From assembly GCF_003121985.1 (NCBI RefSeq), contig NZ_QEWP01000004.1:1-64000 (forward strand): a stretch of 64,000 bases of DNA, written 5' to 3'. Position 1 is the first letter of the stretch; every line of letters starts with the position of its first letter. Position numbers and translations under genes: made by a program. This DNA is from Marinilabilia rubra (GTDB lineage Bacteria > Bacteroidota > Bacteroidia > Bacteroidales > Marinilabiliaceae). The notes under the pieces were generated by a model. That model was not told the origin of the DNA, ran no database searches, and was given only the letters and a program-made list of their open reading frames with translations. Of this stretch, positions 19,831-28,973 are shown in pieces.

Positions 19831-20571
19831 ATGGAACATAAGCTTAAAGAAAAACGTGCAATTGTAACCGGTGGAGCCAATGGAATTGGAAAAGCCATTG
19901 CAATTGCACTTGAAGAAGCCGGTGCCAAAGTCTGGGTAATTGACAAAGACAAAGAAGGTCTTGACAACCTCAGAGAACATTATCCCTGGATCCACACTAC
20001 CCGCCTCGATCTCGCAGATGCCGACGAAATCCTTAAGTTTTACCGCCAAATAGAGGTCGAATGGCGTTTTGCCGATATCCTTATCAATAATGCAGGAGTC
20101 AGTCGGTTTAAACCCCTCGAAAAACTTTCTATCGAAGAATGGGATTACATCATTAATAGTAATCTCAGGGCTTCTTTTATTTGTGCCCGTGAATTCTCAA
20201 AAATGCATGCCCGCGGACAGTATGGCCGCATAATTCAAATTGCTTCAACCCGTCATTTGATGTCTGAACCCGGTGGGGAAGCTTATGGTGCTTCCAAAGG
20301 GGGTATTGTTTCCTTAACGCATGCACTCGCCAATAGCCTTTCAGAAACTGGCATAACCGTTAATTGCATCAGTCCGGGATGGATCCACACAGGAGCCCCT
20401 GATAAATTAAGATCCATGGATCATGCTCAACATCCAAGCGGAAGGGTGGGGAAACCCTCTGATATTTCCTCCATGGTTTTGTGGCTATGCGATCCTGATA
20501 ATGACTTTATCAATGGAGAAAATATATACATTGACGGGGGAATGACCAAAAAAATGATTTATAAGCATTAG
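19831..20571 (+). CDS. short-chain dehydrogenase/reductase (SDR)
   Basis: 246-aa classical SDR oxidoreductase. The dinucleotide-binding motif TGGANGIGKA lies at residues 13-22, NNAG at about 88, and the catalytic S...YxxxK is present as IASTRH...YGASKGG (Y at about 150). The C-terminal 'INGENIYIDGGMTKKM' is typical of the family. The substrate cannot be read from the sequence. D at the end of beta-2 (VIDKDKEG) suggests NAD(H) over NADP(H). It stands alone, with a MITE downstream. Confidence 0.9.
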   Translation: MEHKLKEKRAIVTGGANGIGKAIAIALEEAGAKVWVIDKDKEGLDNLREHYPWIHTTRLDLADADEILKFYRQIEVEWRFADILINNAGVSRFKPLEKLSIEEWDYIINSNLRASFICAREFSKMHARGQYGRIIQIASTRHLMSEPGGEAYGASKGGIVSLTHALANSLSETGITVNCISPGWIHTGAPDKLRSMDHAQHPSGRVGKPSDISSMVLWLCDPDNDFINGENIYIDGGMTKKMIYKH

Positions 20572-20603
20572 GTTATACCTTGAATGAAAGTATTCAACTT
20601 AAA

Positions 20604-20735
20604 AGAGGCTGTCTCACAAGTCTTTACTTGATGTCATTCTGAGCTTGTCGAAGAATCTTTTCTTTTGACAAACAGATGTTTCGCTTGCGCTCAACATGAC
20701 ACTCTTTTAGTGTTTTTGACTTTTGAGACAGCCCC
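20604..20735. mobile_element. MITE-like element with gctgtctca termini
   Basis: About 132 bp bounded by inverted repeats, gaggctgtctcacaagtc at the left and gacttttgagacagcccc at the right. Inside lies a second palindrome family (gtcattctgagcttgtcgaag ... tcaacatgac). No ORF is present and no clear target duplication was found. It lies between the convergent SDR and dipeptidase genes and could also act as a terminator. Confidence 0.7.
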
Positions 20736-20765
20736 TGTTATTGTAAAAAACTATCAGTTATTTTC

Positions 20766-22355
20766 TTAAAACTTTTCTTCATACTTTGTCCAAAGAAAAT
20801 CACCCAAATCCCAGGCTTCTTTAACAACACGGTTTCCCCATTTCGCTGTATAACGGGTCAAATGATCAATGGTATGCTTGGTCCGCATGCTCATTGCTTC
20901 CTTTTCAGCGTGACGCTGGCTTTCAAAGATCTCCTGCTGCAGCGGAACCATAACACTATCGACGTCGTGGCGCATGTCGTTCCACCTTTGCGATGCCAAT
21001 GTACTTAAGCGGTTGAATGCCCACCATGCGGATTGACGATTAAAACCTTTTCTGCCGGGTACTTTATATGAATGAGGCAGATCGTTAACACTGCAGTATA
21101 CCGGGATATAAACCGAAGTAGCTACATTGTCCTGCGCCAGCCATACCAAACCTCCAATTTCATCAGGCAACCAGTCACGACTTTGTGTGATGGTTGCATA
21201 CATGGTGTACCAGCGTGCAATGGTACGTTCACCAAGATCACCCCAACCACCGTGAATGTTAAACAAATCGTACGCATCGTAGGGCATGAAAGGACTGGCC
21301 ATCGGATGGGGGATGGTATCGCCTTCTTCTGTTACCTTTTTTATATGACCGACCATGTCATAGGGAGTGCCTTCGTAATAATCTTTAAAAATTTCGATCA
21401 TCTTCTCCAATGAAACTTTTCCTGAGGGTTTTACAGAGAAAGGATAGTCGCGTGTTTCAGGATCAAGTCCCAACGTTGGGTTCATCATTGATAAAACACG
21501 CCACTCGCGTCTTCGGGCTGCCATGGATTCACGGCTTTCAGGAGCATAAGCATCCGCAAAACGAAAGGGGCCTGTAGCCTGGTTCCACCACATGCTGTCC
21601 CGTGCCAATTCAAAAATATTATCTGAAGCCATAAAGAAATCGGTGTTTTCCAGATCAATCTCCTGAATACGGGCTGCATTGGCATTAACGCTTACTTCAT
21701 CATCGGGCACCCTTTGAGCTACCCATATTGCACCAACTTCTCCTTTACCCGGGCCTACAATTTCCATATGCCACACTTCTCTGGTGTCTGCAATAGTCAG
21801 ACATTCCCCGGCATCATTCCAACCATGTTTTTTGAGCAATTCCCCTCCGGTTTTAATGGCTTCACGAGCAGTTGTACATCTTTGTAACATCAGTTTTATG
21901 AGCCTCTGACAGTCAATTAATCCTTCGTCTGAAACCAGCGACTCCCGGCCTCCAAAGGTAGATTCTCCAATGGCCAGTTGGTCGGTATTCATGCAGGGAT
22001 AAGCGGTGTTGATATACCCATATGTTTCTCTCACCTGAGGAATTTCACCTATGGGTTTATGTTTATAAGCTGGCATAGGTCCGGAGTCATCTGCCACCCT
22101 TTTATACATTTTGACTTTATCCCGACGACCATGGCGTTCTTCCGGAGTAATATTCATCCAGGAACGGGTGCGGTGACTGTCATCTGTATGAGAAGTCATG
22201 ACTGACCCATCAAATGAAGCCATTTTGCCGACTGTAATAGAAGTACAGGCCTCAGGCACTCCATTTTGCCAATCAGGTTTATCCTGGGCCGAAATTGAAA
22301 AAGAAATTGCCATTAAAGCCAGAAACAACTTTATTGAATTGTAATTGTATTGCAT
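20766..22355 (-). CDS. C69-family dipeptidase (PepD-like)
   Basis: 529-aa exported N-terminal-nucleophile hydrolase. A signal peptide (to about residue 23, SISAQ) is followed by the processing/catalytic Cys in PEACTSITVGKMAS (about 36), then the conserved SHTDDSHRTR and the family stretch 'DCQRLIKLMLQRCTTAREAI...GECLTIADTREVWHMEIVGPGKGEVGAIWVAQRVPDD'. Members hydrolyse dipeptides with broad specificity, probably in the periplasm. Length matches Bacteroidota homologues. Monocistronic. Confidence 0.93.
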   Translation of the reverse strand: MQYNYNSIKLFLALMAISFSISAQDKPDWQNGVPEACTSITVGKMASFDGSVMTSHTDDSHRTRSWMNITPEERHGRRDKVKMYKRVADDSGPMPAYKHKPIGEIPQVRETYGYINTAYPCMNTDQLAIGESTFGGRESLVSDEGLIDCQRLIKLMLQRCTTAREAIKTGGELLKKHGWNDAGECLTIADTREVWHMEIVGPGKGEVGAIWVAQRVPDDEVSVNANAARIQEIDLENTDFFMASDNIFELARDSMWWNQATGPFRFADAYAPESRESMAARRREWRVLSMMNPTLGLDPETRDYPFSVKPSGKVSLEKMIEIFKDYYEGTPYDMVGHIKKVTEEGDTIPHPMASPFMPYDAYDLFNIHGGWGDLGERTIARWYTMYATITQSRDWLPDEIGGLVWLAQDNVATSVYIPVYCSVNDLPHSYKVPGRKGFNRQSAWWAFNRLSTLASQRWNDMRHDVDSVMVPLQQEIFESQRHAEKEAMSMRTKHTIDHLTRYTAKWGNRVVKEAWDLGDFLWTKYEEKF

Positions 22356-22604
22356 AATTATAAGGTTTTGAAAAATGAAATGGGAGTGGGTTATTTTAGG
22401 CTGATATGTTCAACCAGTTACAAAAATAATCAAATTCGTTGGATGCACATGGCCTGTAAATACAAATGCTCAGCAAATAGCTGGTTATTAAAAGACAAAA
22501 ATTCGTTCCATTAAGTTTTTAACGATTGGCATTTTCAATACTAATCATTGAACTATTAACCGGGAGTTCCCGTTGAATTAATTGGAATCTGAAAACGAAA
22601 ATTT

Positions 22605-23588
22605 ATGGAATATCGACATTTATCCGACTCAAACTTACAATTATCAGCCATTACTTTTGGTGCATGGGCTGCAGGTAGCTGGATGTGGGGTCATACAGAA
22701 ACGAAAGACGCCGTCGGAGCTATCAGGGCTGCTTATGAAGAAGGTGTTACATCTATTGATACAGCCCCGGTTTATGGCATGGGGGCAAGTGAAAACATTG
22801 TAGGAAAAGCAATCTCCGATTTTCCCAGGGATAAGGTTCAGATCCTTACCAAATTTGGATTGAGATGGGACTTACCAAAAGGAAAGTTCTACTTTAAAAG
22901 CAAAAATAACGAAGGTCAATTTGTAAATATCCACAAATACGCCGGAAAAGAGAGTGTTATTGAAGAGTGTGAAAACAGTCTCAGAAGATTGGGAACAGAT
23001 TACATCGACCTATATCAAATTCACTGGCCGGATGAAACAACCCCGATTGAAGAGACCTTTGAAGCAGTGGAAAGGCTGATTGATCAAGGTAAAATCAGAT
23101 ATGCAGGTGTCTGTAATTACAATGCTGAACAGGTAAAAAAAGCCAGCAAGGTGGTTAATATCATATCCGATCAGGTGCCTTTTAGTATGGTTAACCGTGA
23201 GATAGAAGATGAAACCCTTCCTTTTTGCCTGAAAAACAATAAAGCCATCCTTGCCTATAGTCCGCTTGAACGTGGATTGCTAACAGGAAAAATGAAACCG
23301 GGACAAACCTTTGCTGAAGGTGATCACAGAAAGTTTCATCCTTCATTTAAAGATGAAAGCATTAAGAAAACCAATGCATTTCTTAAGGACATAATGCCAT
23401 TAGCAGATGCAAAAAATATTACGCTTGCTCAACTGGTATTGAGGTGGACCCTTGAAAGAGAAGGCATCACCATTGCTTTGGCAGGTGCACGTAATGCTGA
23501 TCAGGCCAGACAAAATGCAAAAGCAGGCGAAGTGCATCTTACCGTTGATGAACTTGAATTTATTAATCAGAAAATTGTAAAATTATGA
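22605..23588 (+). CDS. aldo/keto reductase
   Basis: 327-aa (beta/alpha)8 NADPH-dependent reductase. Catalytic D, Y, K and H are visible in DTAPVYG (D about 51, Y about 56), LTKFGL (K) and IHWPD (H). The C-terminal cofactor-binding part has 'ALAGARNADQARQNA'. It overlaps the next gene by ATGA (23585-23588), so the pair is translationally coupled. The physiological substrate is unknown; a carbonyl-stress role fits the DJ-1-like partner. Confidence 0.9.
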   Translation: MEYRHLSDSNLQLSAITFGAWAAGSWMWGHTETKDAVGAIRAAYEEGVTSIDTAPVYGMGASENIVGKAISDFPRDKVQILTKFGLRWDLPKGKFYFKSKNNEGQFVNIHKYAGKESVIEECENSLRRLGTDYIDLYQIHWPDETTPIEETFEAVERLIDQGKIRYAGVCNYNAEQVKKASKVVNIISDQVPFSMVNREIEDETLPFCLKNNKAILAYSPLERGLLTGKMKPGQTFAEGDHRKFHPSFKDESIKKTNAFLKDIMPLADAKNITLAQLVLRWTLEREGITIALAGARNADQARQNAKAGEVHLTVDELEFINQKIVKL

Positions 23589-24352
23589 AAGAAGTCATTT
23601 TGACCTTAATATTAGCTTTATTGCCATCAGGCTTTATCGGATATAGTAACAACCCTCAGGAGGTGAATAAACAAAACAAAAGGAAGATTCTCTTTGTACT
23701 CACAAGTCATTCAGATTTAGGGAATACCGGTAAAGAAACGGGTTTTTATTTATCTGAGGCAGCTCATCCCTGGGAGGTGTTGAAAGATCACTTTACCATA
23801 GAGTTTGTGAGCCCGGTAGGAGGGAAAGTACCCGTGGATGGCTTTGACCTTGAAGATTCTGTAAATAAAGAATTTTGGAAAAACGCCGTGGTTCAGAAGA
23901 AACTGAACAATACCAAATCACCTTCCGAGATAGACCCCCTTGATTATGAGGCAATTCATTATGTAGGTGGCCATGGAACCATGTGGGATTTCCCACAAAA
24001 CGAAAAACTGGCAAAGATCGCTGCCCGCATTTATGAGAATAATGGTGTCGTAAGCGCTGTTTGTCACGGTCCCGCAGGATTGGTAAATGTAAAGCTGAGT
24101 GATGATACGTACCTAATTCAGGGAAGACGGGTAGCCGGATTTTCTAATGCTGAGGAGAAAGCCGCAGGCCTAGCCGAAGTGGTGCCCTTTCTGCTTGAGA
24201 ATAAATTAAAAGAGAGAGGTGCAGACTATAGTGAAGGTCCCAAATTTACTGAGCATGTGGTAAAAGATGGACACCTGGTTACCGGACAAAACCCTCAGTC
24301 TGCGAAAAAAATGGCAGAAATTGTACTTGAAATATTGAAGGAAAAGCAATAG
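23585..24352 (+). CDS. DJ-1/PfpI (Hsp31-like) class I glutamine-amidotransferase-fold protein
   Basis: 255 aa with an N-terminal hydrophobic segment (residues 3-18) that may be a signal peptide. The nucleophile elbow AVCHGPAGLV (Cys about 159) with the preceding 'YVGGHGTMWDFPQN' matches Hsp31-type DJ-1 proteins, known as glyoxalase III/chaperone enzymes. It is coupled to the aldo/keto reductase gene, suggesting shared detoxification of reactive carbonyls (inference). Confidence 0.87.
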   Translation: MKEVILTLILALLPSGFIGYSNNPQEVNKQNKRKILFVLTSHSDLGNTGKETGFYLSEAAHPWEVLKDHFTIEFVSPVGGKVPVDGFDLEDSVNKEFWKNAVVQKKLNNTKSPSEIDPLDYEAIHYVGGHGTMWDFPQNEKLAKIAARIYENNGVVSAVCHGPAGLVNVKLSDDTYLIQGRRVAGFSNAEEKAAGLAEVVPFLLENKLKERGADYSEGPKFTEHVVKDGHLVTGQNPQSAKKMAEIVLEILKEKQ

Positions 24353-24409
24353 CTCGCTGTTAAGAGAAAGGCTATAACGAACACTTTGAAAAAAATAATT
24401 TCCCCGAAC

Positions 24410-24462
24410 TGAAAAAGTTGCCCGGGATATCCGGATGAAATTCCCAGGCAGCTTTTTTATTG
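24410..24462. terminator. bidirectional terminator between convergent genes
   Basis: Stem gttgcc-c-ggga ... tccc-a-ggcagc with aaaaa before it and tttttt after it, between the DJ-1-like gene (plus) and the amidase (minus). Confidence 0.7.
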
Positions 24463-24464
24463 AA

Positions 24465-25304
24465 TTACACTTTATTGACCCAATTCTTGCTGACCCATCC
24501 TTCCAAAATTACATTTACACGTAACCATCCGCTTTTTTCTTCCTTTATTTTCAGCCTGGTACCTTTGGGCAATGGATCAGAAACTAAAGGTGATTGCCCG
24601 TCGGGCTCGCTTCTAATATTAAGATAATCAGCTGAAACCAGACCCGCTGAAACAGTAGTATCCTGTATGTCGTCTTCACCATCATTGTCAGCTCGTCCCA
24701 TTAAAACTTTGTCTCGAAGGCTGTTAAGCGGAAATGCCGGCCCGGGATCTGTTTTTCGTTTAGGAGCAATATCATCATGTCCCACTATTTCTGTAATGGG
24801 ATATTTTTTCCTCATTATGAGACATATCTTCTCAACCGCCTCAATTTGTTTTTCAGTAAAGGCCTCCCAGGCTTTTTCTTCTTTCCCGTTTTTGTGAGGG
24901 GCTAAAACAACCTGACTGTTGTCAATCCTTTTCCCGAAACAGGTATAAAAACCATCTGCTCTTTTCTCCAGCATACCGGCATTGTCCAGCTCGATGCCTA
25001 TGCTATAGTGATTAAGTCCCTGCCTGCCTTTCCAATTGCTTCGTCCTGCATGCCAGGCTTTAATATTAAATGGAACGAGCTGAACAATTTCACCGGATTT
25101 TCCAATAACTAAATGAGCCGAAGCTTTGGCTTGCGGATTGGTCAGCCAATTAACCGAGGATGACAATGAACTTCCTGCCGTATAGTGAACTACAATGGTG
25201 TCTGGCAATTCATTGGTAAAAGGGCCGCTGCAATTGGGCGAATCTTCATAGGAAACAGAGAAGTCGCCATTTTTGCATTTCAATTTATGATCTGAAATCT
25301 CCAT
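24465..25304 (-). CDS. N-acetylmuramoyl-L-alanine amidase (Amidase_2/PGRP) with C-terminal SH3 domain
   Basis: 279 aa without an obvious signal peptide. The Amidase_2 domain covers about residues 30-195, with zinc ligands in VVHYTAG (H), NHYSIGIELDN and GHDDIAPKRKTDPG (H). A bacterial SH3 domain ends the protein (about 215-279, SADYLNIRSEPDG...GWLRVNVILEGWVSKNWV). It overlaps the holin-like gene upstream by TAATG (25306-25302). A holin followed by a leaderless amidase is the order of a phage lysis cassette, but no other phage genes are nearby. Confidence 0.88.
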   Translation of the reverse strand: MEISDHKLKCKNGDFSVSYEDSPNCSGPFTNELPDTIVVHYTAGSSLSSSVNWLTNPQAKASAHLVIGKSGEIVQLVPFNIKAWHAGRSNWKGRQGLNHYSIGIELDNAGMLEKRADGFYTCFGKRIDNSQVVLAPHKNGKEEKAWEAFTEKQIEAVEKICLIMRKKYPITEIVGHDDIAPKRKTDPGPAFPLNSLRDKVLMGRADNDGEDDIQDTTVSAGLVSADYLNIRSEPDGQSPLVSDPLPKGTRLKIKEEKSGWLRVNVILEGWVSKNWVNKV

Positions 25305-25810
25305 TATCCTTCAGCATTAAGGTTTTTATTGACTTTATTTATGTTGGATCCGGTCATTAATTGGGTAGCGCGGTTGGCAATGCCCATTTTCTCTGCCGAA
25401 CGACCGACACCGTAAACACTTACCACAGTTCCCCATGCCCACCAAAATTCGTCAGGCAGATCTATTTCAGGCAGATCATTTGCCGGGGCTCCGGCCATAT
25501 ATGCGATAACCGGCACCAGCACATGAACAATGAAGATAAATATTAAACCACCATAGATAATGGTGGGGCGGGCACGCTTAGTGAACTTATCGCCCTGTGC
25601 CATTTCTGATTTAATAATATCGGCCCGTGATTCGAGCTCTGTGCGATAAGTTTCTTCAAGTTCTTTTTCCTTTTGCATGAGACGGCTCTGCATCTCAAGT
25701 TTAAATTCCTGCTTTTCTTCTTTTGACAATGAAAATTTGTCGATTACGCCACTCACGCTGTCAATGACACCGGAAAGGCTACCGCTGAAAATTTTGGATA
25801 GGATAGACAT
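25304..25810 (-). CDS. holin-like membrane protein (GTA holin 3TM-type)
   Basis: 168 aa. A basic/acidic amphipathic helical N-terminus (about 20-75) precedes RARPTIIYG, a hydrophobic helix at about 83-106 and a second weaker one around 120-140 (FWWAWGTVVSVYGVGRSAEKMG). This layout resembles the 3-TM holins found in gene-transfer agents and many Bacteroidota chromosomes. It is coupled to the downstream amidase, which would use the pore to reach peptidoglycan. Confidence 0.7.
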   Translation of the reverse strand: MSILSKIFSGSLSGVIDSVSGVIDKFSLSKEEKQEFKLEMQSRLMQKEKELEETYRTELESRADIIKSEMAQGDKFTKRARPTIIYGGLIFIFIVHVLVPVIAYMAGAPANDLPEIDLPDEFWWAWGTVVSVYGVGRSAEKMGIANRATQLMTGSNINKVNKNLNAEG

Positions 25811-26257
25811 AGCTCTTCGATTTAATGAAAATAATATAGAATTATCATGTTTTTTAGATCTTTACGAAAGATTGAATTAAAAATCAAATTTAACCTTTTA
25901 GATCGATTATTTCCAGTGCATTTTTTTTGCATCTCCATCGAAGTCGTTATTAAAGACAATAGATCGTTAGATTTTAGATGTAAGATGATTTGTATCATTC
26001 TGAAATTCTGAATATTAATAAAAAAAAGAGGGTGTTCTTATAATCAATTGATTACGAATCTATTGTAATCCCGATCCATCGGGATAACGGAGTATTGTAA
26101 AGAAAAAACATACTGTTTTGTTTGAGCCGTGTTCTGCTATTGAAGCGAAATTCAATGATTCTTCATTCTTGTAATCTGTAGCATCATCACTTTCGAAAAG
26201 CTACTTACGATGATTTGATGTATTATTTTAGCAAAAAAACCAAAACGAATAATCAAA
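25811..26257. other. AT-rich spacer with a short palindrome
   Basis: No gene seen. Contains the 18-bp palindrome atcccgatccatcgggat at about 26070 and several T-rich stretches. Presumably promoter DNA for the holin gene (minus). Confidence 0.4.
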
Positions 26258-26423
26258 TAGTGTCAAGTCAAGTGTAGAATGTCGGGTAAGCCGCTGCAAT
26301 TTTTCACCTTGTGCAAATCAACAAAAAGTAAGCATAGCCGTAGCTACGTGAGTCTTTTTTTTGAGAAGCACAAGGTAGAAAGAGCAAGGCTTGGGCCGTC
26401 AGACTATGCTTGACTTGACACTA
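26258..26423 (+). mobile_element. 166-bp palindromic repeat element, copy A
   Basis: Ends tagtgtcaagtcaag and its exact inverse. Inside, caccttgtgc pairs with gcacaaggt, so the whole element can fold into one long hairpin. A second copy in the opposite orientation occupies 35919-36085 with about seven differences. No ORF is present. It behaves like a MITE. Confidence 0.88.
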
Positions 26424-26478
26424 GTTAAACTAATGTGCCGGTAATTGTTCAAAAGAGTATTAAATTAGATAACTTAGA

Positions 26479-27183
26479 ATGAAAACATTAGATATGAAAA
26501 CCCTTTTATTAAGCACTTTAATTTTTTTGTCAGTTTTCTCTATACATGGACAAACCCGGGTAATTGAGGGGAAAGTCACTACCTTAAAAGACCTTCCTGT
26601 AGCCAACTTTGAAGTAAAGGCAAAGAAAAGTGGAGCAGCCATTACAACAGATTCTCTTGGTCGCTTTAGTATTGTTACCAGCTCTAAAGATGTTTTGCTG
26701 TTTAAAGGAAAAGTTTTTCGAAACAAGAGGGTTCGTATCACAGATAAGATTACTGATTCTGTGCATGTTGAAGTGGAGTTTATCCCCGGTCCCGAGAACA
26801 GAAAGAGAGCTATTGGTTATGGATATGTTTCTGAAGATAATCTGATCAATTCCATTTCCCACTTGGGACGAGCGGATGCTGACTTTTGTAATTACAGTGA
26901 CATCTTTGAATTGATTAGAGGACGATTTCCCGGTGTTCAGGTACGGGGCAGCGGTCCTAATGCTGAAGTCATAATTCGTGGCCAAAGCTCCATAAACCTT
27001 TCAAGTGATGCCTTGTATGTTTTGGACGGCGTTACGGTAAATTCAATAAGTCATGTAAGTCCATGCAATGTGAAGAGTATTGATGTAATTAAGGATGGAT
27101 CAGCGTCAATTTATGGTAGTAGAGGTGCCAATGGAGTAGTGATTATTGAAACCATAAAGGGTATGGATTCTACTCGGGAGTAA
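26479..27183 (+). CDS. plug-only SusC/TonB-receptor-like protein
   Basis: 234 aa with a signal peptide (to about residue 29). A carboxypeptidase-D-like regulatory domain (about 32-100) is followed by a TonB-receptor plug (about 125-228): FELIRGRFPGVQVRG, VIIRGQSSINLSSDALYVLDG and IDVIKDGSASIYGSRGANGVVII. These are the standard SusC plug motifs. The ~700-residue beta-barrel is entirely missing and the ORF ends cleanly in MDSTRE. Either it is a relic of a SusC receptor or one of the stand-alone plug proteins seen in Bacteroidota. No barrel sequence follows in any frame (the next gene is unrelated). Confidence 0.8.
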   Translation: MKTLDMKTLLLSTLIFLSVFSIHGQTRVIEGKVTTLKDLPVANFEVKAKKSGAAITTDSLGRFSIVTSSKDVLLFKGKVFRNKRVRITDKITDSVHVEVEFIPGPENRKRAIGYGYVSEDNLINSISHLGRADADFCNYSDIFELIRGRFPGVQVRGSGPNAEVIIRGQSSINLSSDALYVLDGVTVNSISHVSPCNVKSIDVIKDGSASIYGSRGANGVVIIETIKGMDSTRE

Positions 27184-27306
27184 TAAGTAGTACCTGTCAG
27201 AAAACCCTCTTTTTTAAAAACTAAACAGTATTGTTCTGAAGATAAAAGGCCCCCTTGATATTGGTACTCATAGCTGTTAAAGAACAAATAATTAAAGATT
27301 TTCAAA

Positions 27307-28770
27307 ATGAAATATGCAGGTTATCTTCTTTCCTTATTCTTTTTGGTATCATCTTGTCAAATAAAGAGCCCAAAGGGTGAATGGCAAGTTATTTTTAATG
27401 GAGAATCCCTGGAAGGATGGACTGCAGGGGAGGTTAATAACGGGAGTTTTTCTATTGAAAATGGTCTTTTGAAATGTACAGGACCTGAGACTTATTTATA
27501 TTATGATAGTAATATCAGAAATTTTGAATTTGAAGCTTCTGTGAAGACTGAAAATCTTTCAAAATCAGCGTTATTCTTTCATGCCAAACCGGGTGATAAA
27601 GGCCGGCCCGTAGAAGGTTATAAGATTCAGATTAATAACAATTTTCCGGGGACTTTCTCTGTGGATGAAGATCTCATGACCGGGAGTATCCGGAATGTGA
27701 GAAACATATACTATCCGTTTGTTGACAATGATCAATGGTTTAAAATCAGATTGAAAGTAGTCGAAAACAGAATTCAGGTTTTTATTAATGACGTAAAAGT
27801 AAATGATTATACAGAACAAGAAAATCCCTGGAGATGGGAAGGAGGAAAGTTTGTTAGAACCGGGAAAGGAGCTTTTGTCATCCAAAGTAGTGGATCCGAA
27901 AATTCTGCATATTATAAAAGCATTAGGGTTAAGGAATTACCTGATTCAGATCGATTTTTACCTGAGGTTTCAGAGGACTGGGACACAAAAGTTACCCGGT
28001 TAATGTCCGCCGGGTTTCCACTTGTTGATTATCATGTTCATTTAAAGGGGGGCCTGACACTTGATGATGTTATTGGAAACTCCGGCCAACTGGGCATTAA
28101 TTATGGAATTGCCCCAAATTGTGGCTTGCATTTTCCTATAACTAATGATTCTTCTCTTTATGCTTATCTTGAAAATGTAAATGATGCACCGGCTTTTAAA
28201 GGAATGCAGGCAGAGGGAAGAGAGTGGGTCAAATTGTTTTCCTCTGAGGCCATTCGTCAGTTTGATTATGTTTTTACTGATGCAATGACATTTACGGATG
28301 AAAAAGGACGTAGAAACAGGATTTGGATCCCTGAAGAAGTATGGGTTGATGACAAGCAAGCATTTATGGAGCAAATGGTGCAGAAAATAGAAGCCATTTT
28401 CTCCCGGGAGCCTGTGGATATTTACGTGAACCCGACTGTTTTGCCGGATGAGTTAACCGATGAATATGACCGGTTATGGACAGAAGAGCGTAAGCAAAGG
28501 GTTATTAATGTGCTGGCTGAAAATGGGGTAGCCCTTGAAATAAATGCCAGGTACGAGCTGCCAAAAGCCGAGATGATAAAAAAGGCCAAAAAAGCAGGCG
28601 TAAAGTTTACTTTTGGAACCAATAATACCGGCAGGGAACTGGGACACCTTGACTACTGTCTTGAAATGATAGAGAAGTGTGATTTGAAACCTGAAGATAT
28701 GTTTCATATAAAACCGGATTCTCTCAAACCCATTGTTGTAAAAGGGCTTCCTGAAAAGATTACGGGATGA
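27307..28770 (+). CDS. lipoprotein: DUF1080 (3-keto-glycoside hydrolase-like) fused to a PHP-type hydrolase domain
   Basis: 487 aa. The lipobox LVSSC (Cys at about 17) is followed by a DUF1080 jelly-roll (about 25-218: IFNGESLEGWTAGEV, LFFHAKPGDKGRPVEGYKIQINNN, IQSSGSENSAYYKSIRVKEL). A second domain (about 235-480) begins DYHVHLKG and ends in a (beta/alpha) barrel-like pattern (YVNPTVLPDE, ALEINARYELP, FTFGTNNTGRELGHLDYCLEM), resembling PHP metal-dependent hydrolases. DUF1080 enzymes cleave 3-keto sugars. The second domain could process the released product. It probably acts in the periplasm. Confidence 0.78.
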   Translation: MKYAGYLLSLFFLVSSCQIKSPKGEWQVIFNGESLEGWTAGEVNNGSFSIENGLLKCTGPETYLYYDSNIRNFEFEASVKTENLSKSALFFHAKPGDKGRPVEGYKIQINNNFPGTFSVDEDLMTGSIRNVRNIYYPFVDNDQWFKIRLKVVENRIQVFINDVKVNDYTEQENPWRWEGGKFVRTGKGAFVIQSSGSENSAYYKSIRVKELPDSDRFLPEVSEDWDTKVTRLMSAGFPLVDYHVHLKGGLTLDDVIGNSGQLGINYGIAPNCGLHFPITNDSSLYAYLENVNDAPAFKGMQAEGREWVKLFSSEAIRQFDYVFTDAMTFTDEKGRRNRIWIPEEVWVDDKQAFMEQMVQKIEAIFSREPVDIYVNPTVLPDELTDEYDRLWTEERKQRVINVLAENGVALEINARYELPKAEMIKKAKKAGVKFTFGTNNTGRELGHLDYCLEMIEKCDLKPEDMFHIKPDSLKPIVVKGLPEKITG

Positions 28771-28911
28771 TAGATTTTCTCAAATATATTTCTGTTTGGT
28801 AGATGTTTTATAACCCGCTGGTTTTGTGATTTTTACCAATATGTGCCCAATTGCTTAATCATAGGTTCGGATGAAAAAAAGCACCGAGAATGTTTTCTGA
28901 ACGAAACCATA

Positions 28912-28953
28912 AAAAAAACCCGGGGTTGACATGGAATCAACCCCGGGTTTTTT
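28912..28953. terminator. bidirectional terminator
   Basis: Stem cccggggttga / tcaaccccggg with aaaaaaaa before and tttttt after, between the convergent DUF1080 and M16 genes. Confidence 0.9.
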
Positions 28954-28973
28954 AAGCTGTTTATTCTAATTGG

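Noticed and set aside
20604-20735. CRISPR-like repeat
   Set aside because: Only two inverted arms and no spaced direct repeats, so a MITE-like element fits better. No CRISPR array was seen anywhere in the window.
24465-26257. prophage
   Set aside because: Only the holin-amidase pair is present. No capsid, tail, terminase or integrase genes lie within 10 kb.
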